Under the pieces are notes generated by a model. The model had not been told where the DNA came from, ran no database searches, and was given only the letters and a program-made list of their open reading frames with translations. A stretch of 64,000 nt of DNA from Ophiura sarsii (taxonomy: Eukaryota; Echinodermata; Ophiuroidea; Amphilepidida; Ophiuridae). Position 1 is the first letter of the stretch; every line of letters begins with the position of its first letter. The stretch covers positions 77,327,982 through 77,391,981 of the forward strand of contig CM069447.1 in NCBI GenBank assembly GCA_035610835.1. Direction: 5' to 3'. Shown in pieces: positions 1 through 11,920 of this stretch. The translations under genes and the position numbers were made by a program.

Positions 1-60
1 CACCTGGTAACCTCCTGTTGGTTAAAATTTTAACCAACATGGTTAAAGATTTTAACCTTT
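1..60. repeat. GGTTAA/TTAACC palindromic repeat, edge
   Basis: Short inverted words built on TTGGTTAAA and TTTAACCAAC. The same type of word recurs at 2,896-3,060, so this is probably the edge of a related repeat cut by the window start. Confidence 0.4.
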
Positions 61-1722
61 GTTCTGAGAGTGTAACATTCACTGATAGTATTACATTCAC
101 TGATAGTATTACGTTGATTTTATGAATGCCCTTTAAATAAATGGCTTTTATCAAATTAAAGTGTTACATACCCGCTGGTACCACTTTTGGCTTCCTTGCA
201 GTATTTGGTCCGGCTAAGATGAAAAAAGGTGAAAAAACGCGGTATTTTTGTAATTCATCAATGGTGTATCGTGCTCACAAAGTAACTTACAGTGTAATTA
301 ATGCGCTCGTAATTCTGAAAATATAGTCAACCTTACAAATATCAAAAGAAATATTATTGTTCAATGTCTCCAATTTTTGTTGGCGACGATCGGTTTGATT
401 AACAATTAAGAATGCTTCACCGAAAAAAATAGACAAAAGGGCAATAATCATGCTCGCACTTGTGGTTTGAAAACACATGATAGTATGACAGGTATGACAG
501 GTATAATGGGTATGAGCTGTATTGATCAATTGAAGCATCCGAAATCGTCATCTTACTAACGACAGGAACCAAAGATAAAATAAGAATTGTTCTTATGTTG
601 TTGGATTTTGACTCCTATTCAGTCAATCATACGCTCAATTTCTCAAACTAAATATTATAAACTATTTTGTCAATATTGTAAGAATTGATATTTTACGTAA
701 ACAGTATAGGTTTTGGAGCATATTATTTTGTTAGCACTGTAGTATTCTTTAATTATTAAGTAATTGACAGTTTTAAAAGGATACCTTGGGCATTTGACAC
801 TCACAACAAAACAGCATACCTGGCATGAGTATGTTCAATGGCATAGTAATTCAGATAAGACTTGTAATCAAAATTCTAGACCGTTAGATGACTTTTTTGA
901 AAATGACTGAAAATAATGATTAATGTTGCCTTCCGTGGTTTAAATGAAACACAGTCAAATGTACTAGGTCACAGGTCACTAATATGTATATCAAATAAGG
1001 TGGGGCCGTTTCAAAAAATCCTTAAAATCGTGATACGTGTCTCTATTTTGAATAGAAGTTGTCAGAAAAACATAAAATGTTTGGTATCATATTAAAGACA
1101 ATTCATCCAGCTACCGAATAAAAAGGATCAAAGCCACATGTTTAGCAACAGTGAAGTTATCAATCTAAACGACGAGTGAGTCAAGGGTGAGGCCGGTGGA
1201 TGTGGCGCCCATAGGTTTTCTACACAAAATAGCGGAAAACTAGAACTTTTTGAAATTGATGCCATTTTAAAAGTATACATAGGAAAGTTTTCAAACTTCT
1301 CATATGTGTTAATAATATGTTCCTGCTACTATGAATAATGATATTGAATTGTTATCTAGACATTCTCTACTAGAATATGATGTTCAATTCAGGGAGTGTT
1401 TTAATGTAAAAAAAATACACAGTTTTATTCATTTTATTGATTAAACAATGGCCAAATCGCAGTCTCTCTATTTCATTTGTGAGACTCTTCGGTCCTTTTC
1501 TACCCTGGGTAGTTAAACATTTAACTAAAAAATCCAGAAGTGTTTCTTCACAGATTTGTTCATAGATTTATGAAAAAAATGCTATTTAGACCTATTTTGG
1601 ACCACTCTGTATTTAAAATAAAAGTAACTTTAACGACATCCATGTAGTTCATTTTGATAACCATTTTCTGTTAAATTAAATAGTCCATGCTAACTTAATT
1701 TCATAGAATATTATATACAAAC
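61..1722. other. No recognisable gene
   Basis: AT-rich sequence with short open frames that show no family motif and no convincing splice pattern. A short direct repeat (ACTGATAGTATTAC) occurs at about 80-112. Nothing else can be supported. Confidence 0.5.
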
Positions 1723-1848
1723 CTTCATTTTATGCATTATTTCATCATGATTGTAGACACCCTGTACTTTTCCTGTGTACATTTTGGGCAAGTGATTCTT
1801 AGCAAATTTGGTAGCACCTTCTGCGGTTGTTCTGATTTTGATGACTAT
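1723..1848 (-). CDS. Possible internal exon, unknown protein
   Basis: On the minus strand an AG acceptor is followed by 42 codons without a stop, and then by a GTTTGT donor, which is a weak one. The peptide is hydrophilic (for example AKNHLPKMYTGKVQG), has ordinary composition, and is in phase 0 at both ends. It lies downstream of the SAM-like start exon at 3,372-3,468, but that exon ends in phase 1, so the two cannot be joined directly. I recognise no domain. It could equally be a chance open frame, because repeat words of the ACACCCTGTA type sit nearby. Confidence 0.22.
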
Positions 1849-2895
1849 CTTTAGCTAAACCCTAATTGTACAAACTATCAAATATTTTGTGAGGAGCAAA
1901 AACGATCAACTTTTTTATGTCCCACCCTATAAACATTTTACACACCCTGTATAATTTGATTTTTTTTGCAAAAATGAACAACCTTGAATCATAAGCTTTC
2001 CAACAATATATAGTTTGTGGGTCATTTTTGTCCCGTTTAATCAGAATTGGTGCATTTCTGAACATTATTAGAGGTGAAACATTTTTTGGACCAGTTTGTG
2101 ACTTCTGACCAACTAGCAAAATACTTGTTAATGATTTGTATAATGATACGTGGAATTTAAATGGTTTTATTAGATGCAACAACAACAGATGGTTCTACGA
2201 AACAATAGACACGTGGGTCTCGGGATTTTTTTTCGGATGTTTTAAGTGTTATTTGTTTCTAGGTTGACTAACCGTTGGACACGCCATCTCTTAGATCATC
2301 GTCTTGAAACAATTGGGGTGGGCATTTGACCAGAATTGTTTAAAAGAGACTGAGGAACAAAAAATGAATCAATTAACTAAACAATTGTGTCCTTATAAAT
2401 ATGTGGTAAGGGATTTCTACGAGCAGTTATTGTGGGATCCCTCTGAATTGCACGCCGCGTGTTATCAATGTGTTAGTGTGTCCGGCCACTTTTCATGCCT
2501 TAGTCTTCCAGAATGTTCTTTATCCATATTGGTGCTTGTACCATTTACCAAGTATTTGCAATACTCCTTTGTACATGTATTCGGAGATGGTACGTGAGTG
2601 TTTGGGAAATGGCAAACTCTCTGGTGACTTCCGCTGGACTTCTCGTTTGATGATATTTCACTACCATGAAGACCCTTATGCTAATGCAAATTGAGGCCAC
2701 ACCTCCGCCATATGGCGTCTGTCTTGTTTTGAAAATGTAGGCTCAATAAACATTTTGTGAAACCTCGTCAAAAGGACTGGTTCGATTCATGTAACAAACA
2801 TCTTTATATTCAGTTCTGCTTGGATACACAGGCACTCATTCTATACCTATTCAGTCTCAATAGAAAACTGTTATTTTGCATAACACTACACTGTG
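1849..2895. other. Unassigned, repeat-like
   Basis: Contains the words CACCCTGTATA (about 1,943) and other low-complexity sequence. The frame at 2,304-2,597 on the plus strand has no recognisable motif. I see no gene here. Confidence 0.4.
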
Positions 2896-3060
2896 ATGGT
2901 GTTGGGTAATTTATTGCCCAACATTTTACCCAACGTTGGTTCAATATGAACAACCCTACAATTGGGTAATGATTAACCAACACATGTTGGGTAATGCCTT
3001 TCACCAACAGTTGGGTATGCATTGTACCCAACAGTTGGGCTAAAAATACCTAACCAACAA
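2896..3060. repeat. TTGGGTAA / TTACCCAA minisatellite-like cluster
   Basis: About ten irregularly spaced copies of TTGGGTAA, CCAACA and their complements in 165 bp, giving several overlapping small palindromes. This is a decayed minisatellite or the stem of a foldback element. Confidence 0.6.
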
Positions 3061-3371
3061 AGTAACCTTATTAGGGTTAAATACTCAACTACTGGGCAAC
3101 GATATCATGTAAACAGATTAATCGAAGGTAAGGCAGGTAATTTATAATCAATAGTGATTTGCTGTGGACAGTGGTGATGGAATGAGTGAGATGTCGCTGG
3201 GCCTATAATCTTACACTCAATCCTGATCGACTGTCAGTCGGGTAGGGATTGCGGCCTCAGTGAATTGAGTGCAAGTTTATAGGCTTAGCGATGTCTTGTT
3301 CATTCGATCATTGCTGTCCACAGTGTCTATACGATTGCATGTTACGAGTGAGTATAAATTGTTTGCCTTAC

Positions 3372-3468
3372 CTTCAAATATACTGATAATATTGTCCCCA
3401 AAGCCCCACGAACTCAAGAGGGTCGTTATTTCATCGTCCGCCATATTGATAGTGCCGTCGTGTGCAAA
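3372..3468 (-). CDS. First coding exon of a SAM-like protein (downstream gene)
   Basis: An acceptor (TTTTGCAG) precedes 24 nt of presumed leader, then an ATG at 3,444 in good context (A at -3, G at +4; CAATATGGCGG). The coding part begins MADDEITTLLSSWGFGDNI and ends in phase 1 at a strong GTAAGG donor. The pattern of an acidic start, then LL..WG, then a short helix ending in IFE, resembles the N-terminal half of a SAM domain, a protein-interaction module. The exon lies about 600 bp downstream of the last Roc-COR exon on the same strand, so it may start the next gene. Later exons would lie at lower coordinates and were not found with confidence. The phases do not allow direct splicing from the COR exon. 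The SAM assignment rests on about 20 residues. Confidence 0.45.
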
Positions 3469-4081
3469 CTGCAAAATCCAGGCAAAATTGCATACTTACA
3501 GTGTAGAGTGAAGGGCAATCGTACAAGTGGAAGTTGTATCTTAGGAATAAACTTTTTAATCTATAAAGTGACACAACATCCATTTTGCGTAGCTCTAGTT
3601 AATTGGCTATATCTCAGGATTGACAAATCCGGATCAGATGAAATGAGCAGAATCTGAAATCCAGGTGTTTAGTCTTTCAATATGTGTAAATATCTTACAC
3701 CAAATGCTAGGACTTCATAGTCAACACGTTAGGTAAACACGTGCACCTTTTTAGGGACACCCTGTATAATAAAATGATTAGGCTCTCCAACAGTACAATA
3801 ACACTGCGTCTTGAATTATGTGCACCCAAACTACATGGACCTGCGAAATATATTGTACGATGTATCGGCGTTTAAATACTGCAACACTAATATTGAATAT
3901 CTTATTTAATTGTTCATCTCCAGAACTGAAGCGTGTATACGAATGTGATGATCAATAAAGTTGTCGCACGCATAGCACTTATTTTAACCTACCTCTGAAT
4001 TCGAATACAAAAGCACTTTAGAGGGTAAGTTCATATGAAAAAAAGACATAGCGCTAATTATAACCAAGTACAATAACCCAC
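3469..4081. other. Gap between the two minus-strand genes
   Basis: Holds an ACACCCTGTATAA repeat word near 3,760 and AT-rich sequence. If the COR exon is read through its donor it meets a stop at about 3,984, so this stretch could include an alternative end of the Roc-COR transcript. No terminal exon is certain. Confidence 0.4.
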
Positions 4082-4665
4082 CTGTTGTCCTATCTGTTGC
4101 TGTGATGCCTTCGACATTATCGACTGTATCAATACTTAGTGTCCTTGGATTTTTTAGCAAACCGTCTGTCTCTTTAGCCTTAGTCAAGTTTTCTTCACTG
4201 TAGTAATGGACGTTCTCTACCAAGTCTTTGGATTTCTTCAGATCATTTGGACTGAGGTAACCCACTTTGACATTGGTGCCAATCGATCGTTGAATTAGTT
4301 TTTTTTCGACTAATTTCTTCATTTCTTTCATCTCACCATATCCATGTCGTTCTGTTTCCTTTTGAACACGGACGGCCACGTGGATGGCACGTTTGTCTTT
4401 GGTGAGTTGGAGCATGCCTTCTGCTTTTCCCAACACTTTTAAAGCAAATCGCGATAAGATGGGTTTGACGTCTTCTATTCTGTAAAGATTCATACAGCTC
4501 ACTTGTAGACATGGGAATGTGTCGACTGAGAACATGTCAGTGATGTCTTGACATTCAATGCGGATGCCAAACACATTTGTGTGTCTCTCATCATTATCCC
4601 AGCTTATCTCTTCCACACCAGGTGGAAGCTTGGCAGGTATTATGAATGTTTTCTGGTCTGAATTT
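4082..4665 (-). CDS. Ankyrin-Roc-COR protein, exon 23: COR end and post-COR region
   Basis: Acceptor CTTACAG, then 1 nt completing the codon left by the 6,392 exon, 194 full codons and 1 nt before a GTGGGT donor. It starts with the end of the COR domain (IIPAKLPPG, matching the IP.LLP strand of COR) and continues into the long mixed region after COR, with GTNVKVGYLSPNDLKKS and YYSEENLTKAKET. This resembles the stretch after COR in DAPK1-like ROCO proteins (inference). In animals such proteins often end in a Death domain, but no such exon was found. If the donor is not used, the frame stops after about 30 more codons at 3,984. The sequence is intact, with no stops or frameshifts. Confidence 0.85.
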
Positions 4666-5454
4666 CTGTAAGTAAAACAAGGGAGAGAATATTGTTTTAA
4701 TATTTTGTGTGTATTATCTCTTCACATACATAACTGTTATTTTCATACATACATTACTTTCTCAATATGTTCACATAATATTCATATTACCTGATTTTCA
4801 ATATTTTCACATATCACATGTTTTCAATATTTTCATAGTACATGTTTTCGTCTACTGTTCAGCCGCCACCCTATTTTGATCCCAATGACTATACGGCCTA
4901 CCAACCGACATGCTTTGGAAATCCCCGCCGTCCCCACATATTCAGTCACGCCCATCTGGTAGCGGGCATGAACCTAGTGCGGCTACGGCGGTACTCCCCC
5001 GTTTCTCATCGCTACAACACCCATTACTTAGCATACCTCTAAGATTGGTGGTTTATCAAGGTCTCGTTCCGTGCTCACTCCACTCATGCGAGGCCGGAGG
5101 CCGAGAGGCCTCGGCTCGCATTCACGCAGCGAGGCCGGAGGCCGAGACTTAGACAGTCCACCGCACGTGCTCGTTGGATTAAATAACACGTTTTTTGGGC
5201 CGGACATGCACGGCGGCATTCACGGCTGGGAACCGGCACTTTTGTGGGCGTGTGATAATTATAAATCACACCAATACCCTTCTCCACTTCACCTGGTCTC
5301 CTCGACCGTACCTTTGCCATCAGCCCTGCTCTGGATCACGCCCGTCTTTAGCGGGCATGATTCTTGATATGGTGGTACCTCACCTCGCCGCCTACGCTGC
5401 CGCCGCTTCCGCTTGACAACACGCCGTAGCGGTTGTCTTAGTCTGACTGTATTA
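4666..5454. other. AT-rich stretch, then a GC-rich segment of unknown origin
   Basis: 4,690-4,850 is built from TTTTCACATA-type words. 4,850-5,440 is much richer in G+C than its surroundings and contains a GAGGCCGGAGGCCGAG direct repeat (about 5,088-5,152). Proline- and arginine-rich frames run on the plus strand. It may be the 5' part of the LINE whose RT start follows, but I see no endonuclease motif. Confidence 0.4.
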
Positions 5455-5830
5455 ATATTCCATATTAATAATCACTTCGCCTCCGTCTCCAAATATCTGA
5501 AGCCACTTGATACGACAGTGCTTCCACCCGATAGACCCGATCCCAATCCTTGTCCAATTGTCCAGGACTTTGAAGTTTACAATATGCTTCAAAACCCCGA
5601 AGCAGTTAAAGCTGTCGGCCCCGACGGCATTTCATCCAGGATAATCAGCGAGTTTGCATGTGCGTTTAGTAAACATCCCAAATAAGAAGTTTGCCAACCG
5701 CAATGGAAGATAGCTGTTGTTGTACCAATTCATGAGAGTAAGCCTGCCACATGAGACAAATTAAGACCGGTATCGTTCACTGATCACTTCGCAAAAGTAG
5801 CGAAAGGCTTCATTGCATTTTGGAATTTGC
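5455..5830 (+). pseudogene. LINE (CR1/L2-type) ORF2 remnant, start of the RT domain
   Basis: Plus-strand translation gives the conserved block before the RT fingers: NHFASVSKYL, then EAVKAVGPDGISSRIISEFA, then QWKIAVVVPIHESKPAT and RPVSFTDHFAKVAKGF. These are the usual AGPDGI, W..A.V.PI and RPVSLT landmarks of CR1/L2/Jockey-type LINEs. At least one stop (about 5,683) and one frameshift separate the blocks, and the palm motifs are missing, so it is dead and truncated at 3'. Confidence 0.8.
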
Positions 5831-6391
5831 GCTATAACAAAAGTTCCCGTAACTTTTGAGAGGTTGCAAAGAAGCTAATTTTCTTTTAAAATGGTTCTAG
5901 TTTATAAATTCACCAAGAAACAAAGGTTCAAATAAAATGTCACGGAATCCAAGAATATGACCCTATTATTGGCTAGTTCACCCAAGGTGAACAGGCTTAC
6001 AACTGTTCAAGTGATGACAGGTGGAATAGAGTTAAGATGAAGAAATCTCAACCTTGACACATTATCAAAGGTTCTGACTGGTACTTAAGGTTGTTTTAAA
6101 GCATCAGTAAGCGTTCGGATAACCAAGCCCTATTTCAAAAACCAGCACAATTATTATAGTTATGCATGTAGAGTGGGTTCAAGAATGAAACGTCAGTGTT
6201 CATGTTCACTACCCTTAAAGATTCAGAATGGTCTTTTTTGAAACACTGTCAAATGATATCATCAATACAACCTGGCACATCAATCACGGTGTCTTTAGAG
6301 GTTGTTCAATCTAGGAATAAAGGAAATATTTATGCGAAATAGATGAACAATATGTGTAAACATAATAACAGTGGAACAATAGTATACATAC
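5831..6391. other. Intron, nothing recognised
   Basis: Intron sequence of the Roc-COR gene between the LINE remnant and the next exon. No gene or repeat family was identified. Confidence 0.4.
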
Positions 6392-6618
6392 CTGAACGCT
6401 AGCTCAAAATATACTAACAGTTGAATCAGTACATCCGTATCAATGTGTTTAAAATGACGTCTCAAGTCTTCATCAGAATACTCTTGTTTCTGCTCTAATC
6501 CCTTGTAATCGGCTCTGAAGTTTCGATCTGCAAATATGGGTGCGAATATGCTAGTTGTCAACCAGTTTGGTTGAAGTATGATAATGTCATCATGATTCGC
6601 CTCCTTAGCATGATGTAC
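6392..6618 (-). CDS. Ankyrin-Roc-COR protein, exon 22: COR domain, middle
   Basis: AACCAG acceptor, 75 codons plus 2 nt, GTATGT donor. It carries the most recognisable COR segment: VHHAKEA, then DDIIILQPNWLTTSIFAPIF, which corresponds to the VILDPQWL..AF.P.. motif of COR domains, and then a helical part rich in charged residues (DEDLRRHFKHIDTDVLIQLL) ending LAFR. COR is the dimerisation and regulatory domain that always follows Roc in ROCO proteins. Phase 2 at its end fits phase 2 at the start of the 4,082 exon. No disruption is seen. Confidence 0.88.
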
Positions 6619-6666
6619 CTGGTTTGAAAGAACAAAAGTATTATCATTTGTAAAATCATGAAGCTA

Positions 6667-6992
6667 GTAATAATAATAATAATAATAATGGCATTTATAA
6701 TGCGCCGTCAATCTAGGTAAAACTATTCCGAGGCGCAAACATATAAAACAAAAATACAAATTAACATGAAAAATACATAAACAAGGATGATGTGCATATA
6801 CATGTACATATGTATAATACAAAGAAATCATTTATAAACTGAGTCAAATAATCTTGTTTTTAACAAGTTCTTAAAAGAGTCAAGTGAATCACAGCATCTT
6901 AAATTATAAGGTAGTGAGTTCCAGAGAGTTGGTGCAGCAACCGAAAATGCGCGATCTCCAAATGAAGAAGTAGGACATCTAGTTTGAAGTGT
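6667..6992 (-). mobile_element. LINE 3' end with (ATT)n tail
   Basis: Read on the minus strand, this encodes the conserved C-terminus of CR1/L2-like LINEs (DRAFSVAAPTLWNSLPYNLR, then a KNLLKTRLF-type motif), followed by about 200 bp of 3' UTR and a TTATTATT microsatellite tail (plus strand AATAATAAT at 6,667-6,690). It is 5'-truncated right next to the Penelope fragment, in opposite orientation. Confidence 0.78.
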
Positions 6993-6997
6993 CAAGA

Positions 6998-7960
6998 CTA
7001 ACAATACCCTCTAGGCAACTTAGACACACTCATCGTTAGGAAACCGGACGGCAGCGTGAAACTCCTCATATACCGGAAACCTACACACACAAATCAATAC
7101 CTCAACATTCAGTCGGCTTACCCGCTCTATCACAAACTCGGTGTGATAAGAGCTCTCCTTGACAGAAAAGACAACGTGGTAACTGGCAAAGAGGCGGACA
7201 AATTTCTTGAAGAAGAGATTTTCAAATCTGCGTGTGGGTATCTGGAGTGGTCTTTCAACAAAGTCAAAAAACAAATGTCGAAACCCAAAGCGAAAGCCAT
7301 TCAACAAAAAGACGAATGCCTCAGACAAAAACAATCGGTAACTTCAGTCAGTCTCCCATACATCCAAGGTGTCACTGAACCGGTTCAGAAGATACTGCAC
7401 AAGCATAACATCACCTCGGCAGTCAAACCACACACCAGTCTCAAGAAAATTCTCGTCCACCCAAAAGACAACCTTTCTAAACGATGACAAGGCGGGTCGT
7501 GTATGAGATCCCGTGTGCCAACTGCGAATGGACTTATATCGGTGAAACCGGCAGAGAATTCGGCACGTGCAAGAAGGAGCATAAAACTAAAGCTCAGAAG
7601 AACACTTGGACCACAAGGAAAGAATCAGAGAACAAATAACTTAAGTCCCCAGTAGCCGAACATGCAGTGAAAGAGAACCACGTCATTTAATGGGATGACT
7701 CAAAGGTCATTGCCAGAGATGATACCAGAAATACCAGATGGATACTCGAATCAATTTGGATTCGGGGAAAAGGAGGCTCAGACCAACAAAAGCACCTAAT
7801 GAATGGCGACGAGGGGGCTTACCAAATCAGTCATCTTTGCGACTCAGTGATCCAGAGGGCATCATCATCCGATTGCGTCATCAAGAAACAAACTAGATAT
7901 ACAAGCTCTGGATCAAACACAATCCACTTAGGAATACAACAGGTGTGTTTTTGAAACCAC
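6998..7960 (+). pseudogene. Penelope-like element: RT end and GIY-YIG endonuclease, decayed
   Basis: The open frame from 7,056 holds the RT C-terminal block LLIYRKPTHTNQYLN with PLYHKLGVIRALLDR, typical of Penelope-like elements. After a frameshift near 7,485 the GIY-YIG endonuclease follows: VVYEIPCANCEWTYIGETGR, with the Y-I/G pair of the catalytic core. Stops occur after ESENK and before WDDS, then RWILESIWIRGKGG and AYQISHLCDSVIQ give the conserved end of the endonuclease. It is 5'-truncated and non-functional. The element lies inside a Roc-COR intron, on the opposite strand to the gene. Confidence 0.88.
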
Positions 7961-9574
7961 TATGGAAAATTAAGTAAGTTTCTAACGAACATGTTATCAT
8001 GTTCATCTGAGCACTAACAGCAAGCTATATACATGCTGTGATCAACTCAGCAAATAAGTGCCTCAGATCATATAGCATCGATCGTGTTGATGGCCGCCCA
8101 TTGACCAATATACAGGCTGTAAAATAAATATTAAAAATATCTCCCGTACACAATTCTGTTTTGAGTTTTAATGGTATGCAAGGGGAATTGTCCAAGCTTT
8201 TGAATAAGCTTTGATTCATGACAATCGATGGCCGGTAAGCAGATGTATGATCAATTGTCTAAAGTAGTCATGAAATCACCTGGGCCACTTTGGTTTAATC
8301 AATGGTAAAACCACTGGGATGAATATGAATGGAGTCGAACCAGGAACATAGCAGTAGAGCGCTTTTGTTAGACAACAAGGGTTCATTTCAAGTGGTTAAA
8401 AGTATTACAAAGAAGATAGCGTAAGGTCTTTACAAAGATCTGTAATGTGGGGTAGAATTAAAACCATCCTGCTGCCGCTCAACAAGTGCCCCAATTCACA
8501 TTGGAAGAACGAGTTTTTATGGTTATAAACAGAACTTTAGAATGACGATGATTGAGACAGTGTTTCTGCTCACCGTTTGCTCAGCAGGAGGAATAATGAG
8601 GTACATACAAAAGGTTATGGAAAGTATGTCGTGCTATGTTTTACTTCGCGTATGTCAGCACAAGAGTTAATATAATAGTTGGCTTTCGAATGCCATTAAT
8701 TTGATTCCCAACTTAACTTAACTTAACGTTATACCTGCTCCTTACGATTACTTAAACGTATGTTGCGCCCCCTTTTAGGTAAATGAGATGCTTCTTTTTG
8801 AATTATCAATATTTACTAATTGACCCATGAGCTTTAAGATGCTGTTTGATTTGCTTTAATATTCTATCGAAAAATAAACTTGATTAAAGTTGATCACAGA
8901 AAGTTAAATTTGAGCTATTGTTTAAGAAGAAATGCTTTAAAGCGCTAAACACAACAGCAATTTTACACATCGATTATATTTCTCAACACACATTTTTGAT
9001 ATTGTTTGCTCATGGTCAAACAAGCATCTCTCTGGAGAGATATACTCAAGCAAAGTTGACAAAACAAACTGCATAAGAAAGTTTAATAAGTTATCGTAAA
9101 GCTCGTATAAACACCAAATCCATATACGAAATGTTTAAAGACGAAACTGATACATTCCCCCAAAAGATTTTTTTTTATAAAAGTGACACAAACTTTGAGT
9201 CCTCGTTGTTGATTACACTTTTTTTTCTTAAACTGAGAAAATAAACACAATCGATGAAACGGTATTGGAAAACCAACTAAATTATCTTTTAGATCTTATA
9301 AACCTGAACACCAAACACTGAGAAATAAATGAGGGTAATGACACGTGCATCCTTTTTTTTGGTTTTGAGGCACCCTTATGCAATTAACGTCATGCACCAC
9401 CTCTATTAAATCATTCACAGGTTATTTGTATTTGAATGTTTACTAGAGTCCTATATTGCCGATGTTTTTTTCATGGAATTCTTACAACCACCCATATCAC
9501 GGATTTGTGAAACAGCACCACTACATTATTATCCAATAGATATCTTCAAAGTCATCAGTGTCTCTACAACCTAC
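7961..9574. other. Intron, mostly unassigned
   Basis: AT-rich intron. At 8,330-8,385 the minus strand shows a possible B box (GGTTCGACTCC) after GCGCTCTACTGC, perhaps a small tRNA-derived SINE relic. Otherwise there are no open frames with family motifs. Confidence 0.4.
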
Positions 9575-9754
9575 CTCTCCCGTATGATGCATATACCATA
9601 AGGCTGTCTTCAACAAATCATCGCTGGACAGTTTATCAATATCAGATCGGACCTTCTTCATGAAATCCGTTAAGTACATGATGGGATTCCCACGTCTACA
9701 CCACACTTGCTTCCGTTTGGTAATTTCGTCACAGATTTTTGGAATTTGTTCACC
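9575..9754 (-). CDS. Ankyrin-Roc-COR protein, exon 21: start of the COR domain
   Basis: TTCTTAG acceptor, exactly 60 codons, GTAGGT donor, phase 0 at both ends. The peptide opens GEQIPKICDEITKRK, contains NPIMYLTDFMKKV and ends DDLLKTALWYMHHTGE. This is the classic start of COR: a helix after IPK, then (I)..W.EF, and the (A)L.YLH..GE turn. It directly follows the last Roc exon in phase. No frame damage. Confidence 0.88.
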
Positions 9755-10425
9755 CTAAGAATATATTTAAACATACATATTTTCGTTAATAAGTTAAAGA
9801 TCAAAACTCAACCATATGGTGGTGTAGTTTGTCTACAATACTAAATACCTGATAATACCTTTGACTTTGATCTCTTTCTTAGTTTTCAGTTTATATTTTT
9901 AAACACATTTTTGTGGTAAATGCAAGGCTGTCAAAGTTGTCAATGTGTTAAAGAAGATATACTTAGTAAGTAGTAATCGTTTTACTGGTTTTTTTACTGA
10001 AATGTCGGTGATTTTTGACGACCGAACAAAAAATGTTAAGAATTTTAAAATGTGGCTATAGTATAATGGTATGGTAATGTATCACTGATTTCTTTTAAAA
10101 AGTTGATCTGAGGACCCATGAATCACAACACCCCAAAAAATGGTACATTCTTAGAGGCAGAAACTGTTAAAACAAGATTCTGTAACTAGGCGATTATCAT
10201 TAACACACAATGTAATAATCTGATTTAACACACTTGTTTTCTTCTTCGAACTGTTGATATCATGTCTCAAATGTATGGCATATCCCCATATCATAGACTT
10301 ACAATGTTAATGAATACACATTTGATAATGAATACACATTTGATATTGTTAAAGCATTGATGTATAGGCCAACATTTACCCGCGCATCGAACGATGTCCA
10401 TGGAACTCATGCGTATACAACTTAC
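9755..10425. other. Intron, nothing recognised
   Basis: AT-rich intron between the last Roc exon and the first COR exon. Nothing was identified. Confidence 0.4.
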
Positions 10426-10586
10426 ACGTAGTGGTTGTGCAAGTTTGTCCAGCGTTTCTTGCAGTATCTTCAGATTATCTGATTGTGACCGGCGACTATC
10501 AACCACAACCACCTCATCGTGTATTGTCAAGTAGTCCTTAAACAGATCTTTGAAGTATTGGAGGTTATTCTCAGCTGTTTCCTTTG
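10426..10586 (-). CDS. Ankyrin-Roc-COR protein, exon 20: end of the Roc domain
   Basis: TTTACAG acceptor, 2 nt that complete a codon with the single nt left by the 12,190 exon, then 53 codons and a GTAAGT donor. The peptide runs KETAENNLQYFKDLFKDYL, then IHDEVVVVDSRRSQSDNLKI and LQETLDKLAQPLR. The VVVVDSR.S strand occupies the place of the G5 region of Roc (an [FV].[IV]S.k-like strand), followed by the last Roc helix. In phase with both neighbours. Confidence 0.85.
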
Positions 10587-11020
10587 CTGTAAACACATAT
10601 GATAAGATGTGATTTATATAATTATCTTTTTGGTGAAGATTAAACATTCTATAAAAGAAGATAAAGTATAAATATGAATATTCTCAGTTATCCAGTAGTA
10701 TACATTTTATTAGGTACTCGAACATCATATAGAGAAACAGCTAAAATACAAACATGTAATACATACACATAACTCAATTGCTCCAAGCAATTTGAAGGAA
10801 AAAAACCCATATAGACATAATAACATATGAGCAAAAGTACCATGGATAGCCAAAAAAATGTTTGAACACAAAGCTTATTTCCATTGGACATTCAACAGTT
10901 GGGAATGAATATCCTTGACAAAGTCACGATGATGCAGCATATCCACATCTCGTAAAGTATAACTTCTGAGATTACAACTGGCCATTAACTAATTTAACTC
11001 GTTTTAAATTAGTTAATTGG
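10587..11020. other. Intron, nothing recognised
   Basis: No family motif or repeat recognised. Confidence 0.35.
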
Positions 11021-11055
11021 TAAGGGTTAGGGTTGGGTTCCCTAACCCTAACCCT
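11021..11055. repeat. Telomere-like TTAGGG/CCCTAA head-to-head pair
   Basis: TAAGGGTTAGGGTTGGG is followed at once by CCCTAACCCTAACCC, giving a short perfect-repeat hairpin made of vertebrate-type telomere words in two orientations. Confidence 0.7.
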
Positions 11056-11920
11056 GTTAAAACAGGCAAAGGTGGTATTGAAAGGAACTGGCTGTACAAA
11101 GTGCGAATATACACTGGCACCAAAAAATATATGTGCGCATGTGTTATATCCAAATAAAAATACACATGTGAGTGTTAATAGGTGTGAAGATAAAAGTTAA
11201 TCACCAAATGCTTGTTTGACAACATATCACTTTATATCATCAGCTTAATAAAATTATGCCTAAGTCATTTTTACTACTTTTGATATCAATAAAAAAACCA
11301 CAATCTAGTGTTGTTACTTTGTTACTTTTATTTACCATATAAAGCATAATAACATGTTGATACAAGACGAAACATTATGGCTATGTTGTCATGTCTCAAT
11401 AGTATTACGTAACCAATTACAATGACTTTAACTACATATACCGGTGTGACTTAGGCAGATTGTGTATTTTACTTGGCACTTTTACATCAACAAACTGACT
11501 TAGGTAATTTGACTATACTTTTTCTTAAATTTAAATTTTAAATTAATTATTTTAATATAAAAGTTCTTAGAAATCCACTATAGTACTCTACCTTTTTACA
11601 TCCAGACTCTGACACTACAATCCCCTTTCTAAACTTATAAAACACTTTCGCTGTCTAAATAGTCACACTATTTGATTAAGGTAATGCACTAAATATGACG
11701 CGTGACTTAGGCAATAATCTTTTTGATTTGGTAGCACAATTTAGAGTTGAATATTTACCTAGGCACTTAAACCATTATAGGTGCCTCCCATGGTAAAAAG
11801 CTGATTTAGGCAAAAATCTCAATTAATTAAAAAAATGAGTTAGGCAATGATTTTATTAAGCTGACGATATATAATATAATATAATATGATATAACATAAT
11901 ATAAAACGGTTTACCAACCT
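11056..11920. other. Intron, AT-rich
   Basis: Low-complexity AT sequence, including ATAATATAATATAATATGATATAA at about 11,870-11,900. No gene. Confidence 0.4.

Noticed and set aside
2304..2597. 97-codon plus-strand frame
   Set aside because: No domain, ordinary composition and no splice or promoter support; it overlaps another frame of similar length.
4082..4665. Direct splicing of this exon to the SAM-like exon at 3,372-3,468
   Set aside because: The COR exon ends in phase 1, while the SAM exon's frame starts in phase 0 at its acceptor.
5071..5367. GC-rich frames as a host gene
   Set aside because: Overlapping open frames on both strands are expected in GC-rich sequence; no domain, and a LINE RT start follows directly.
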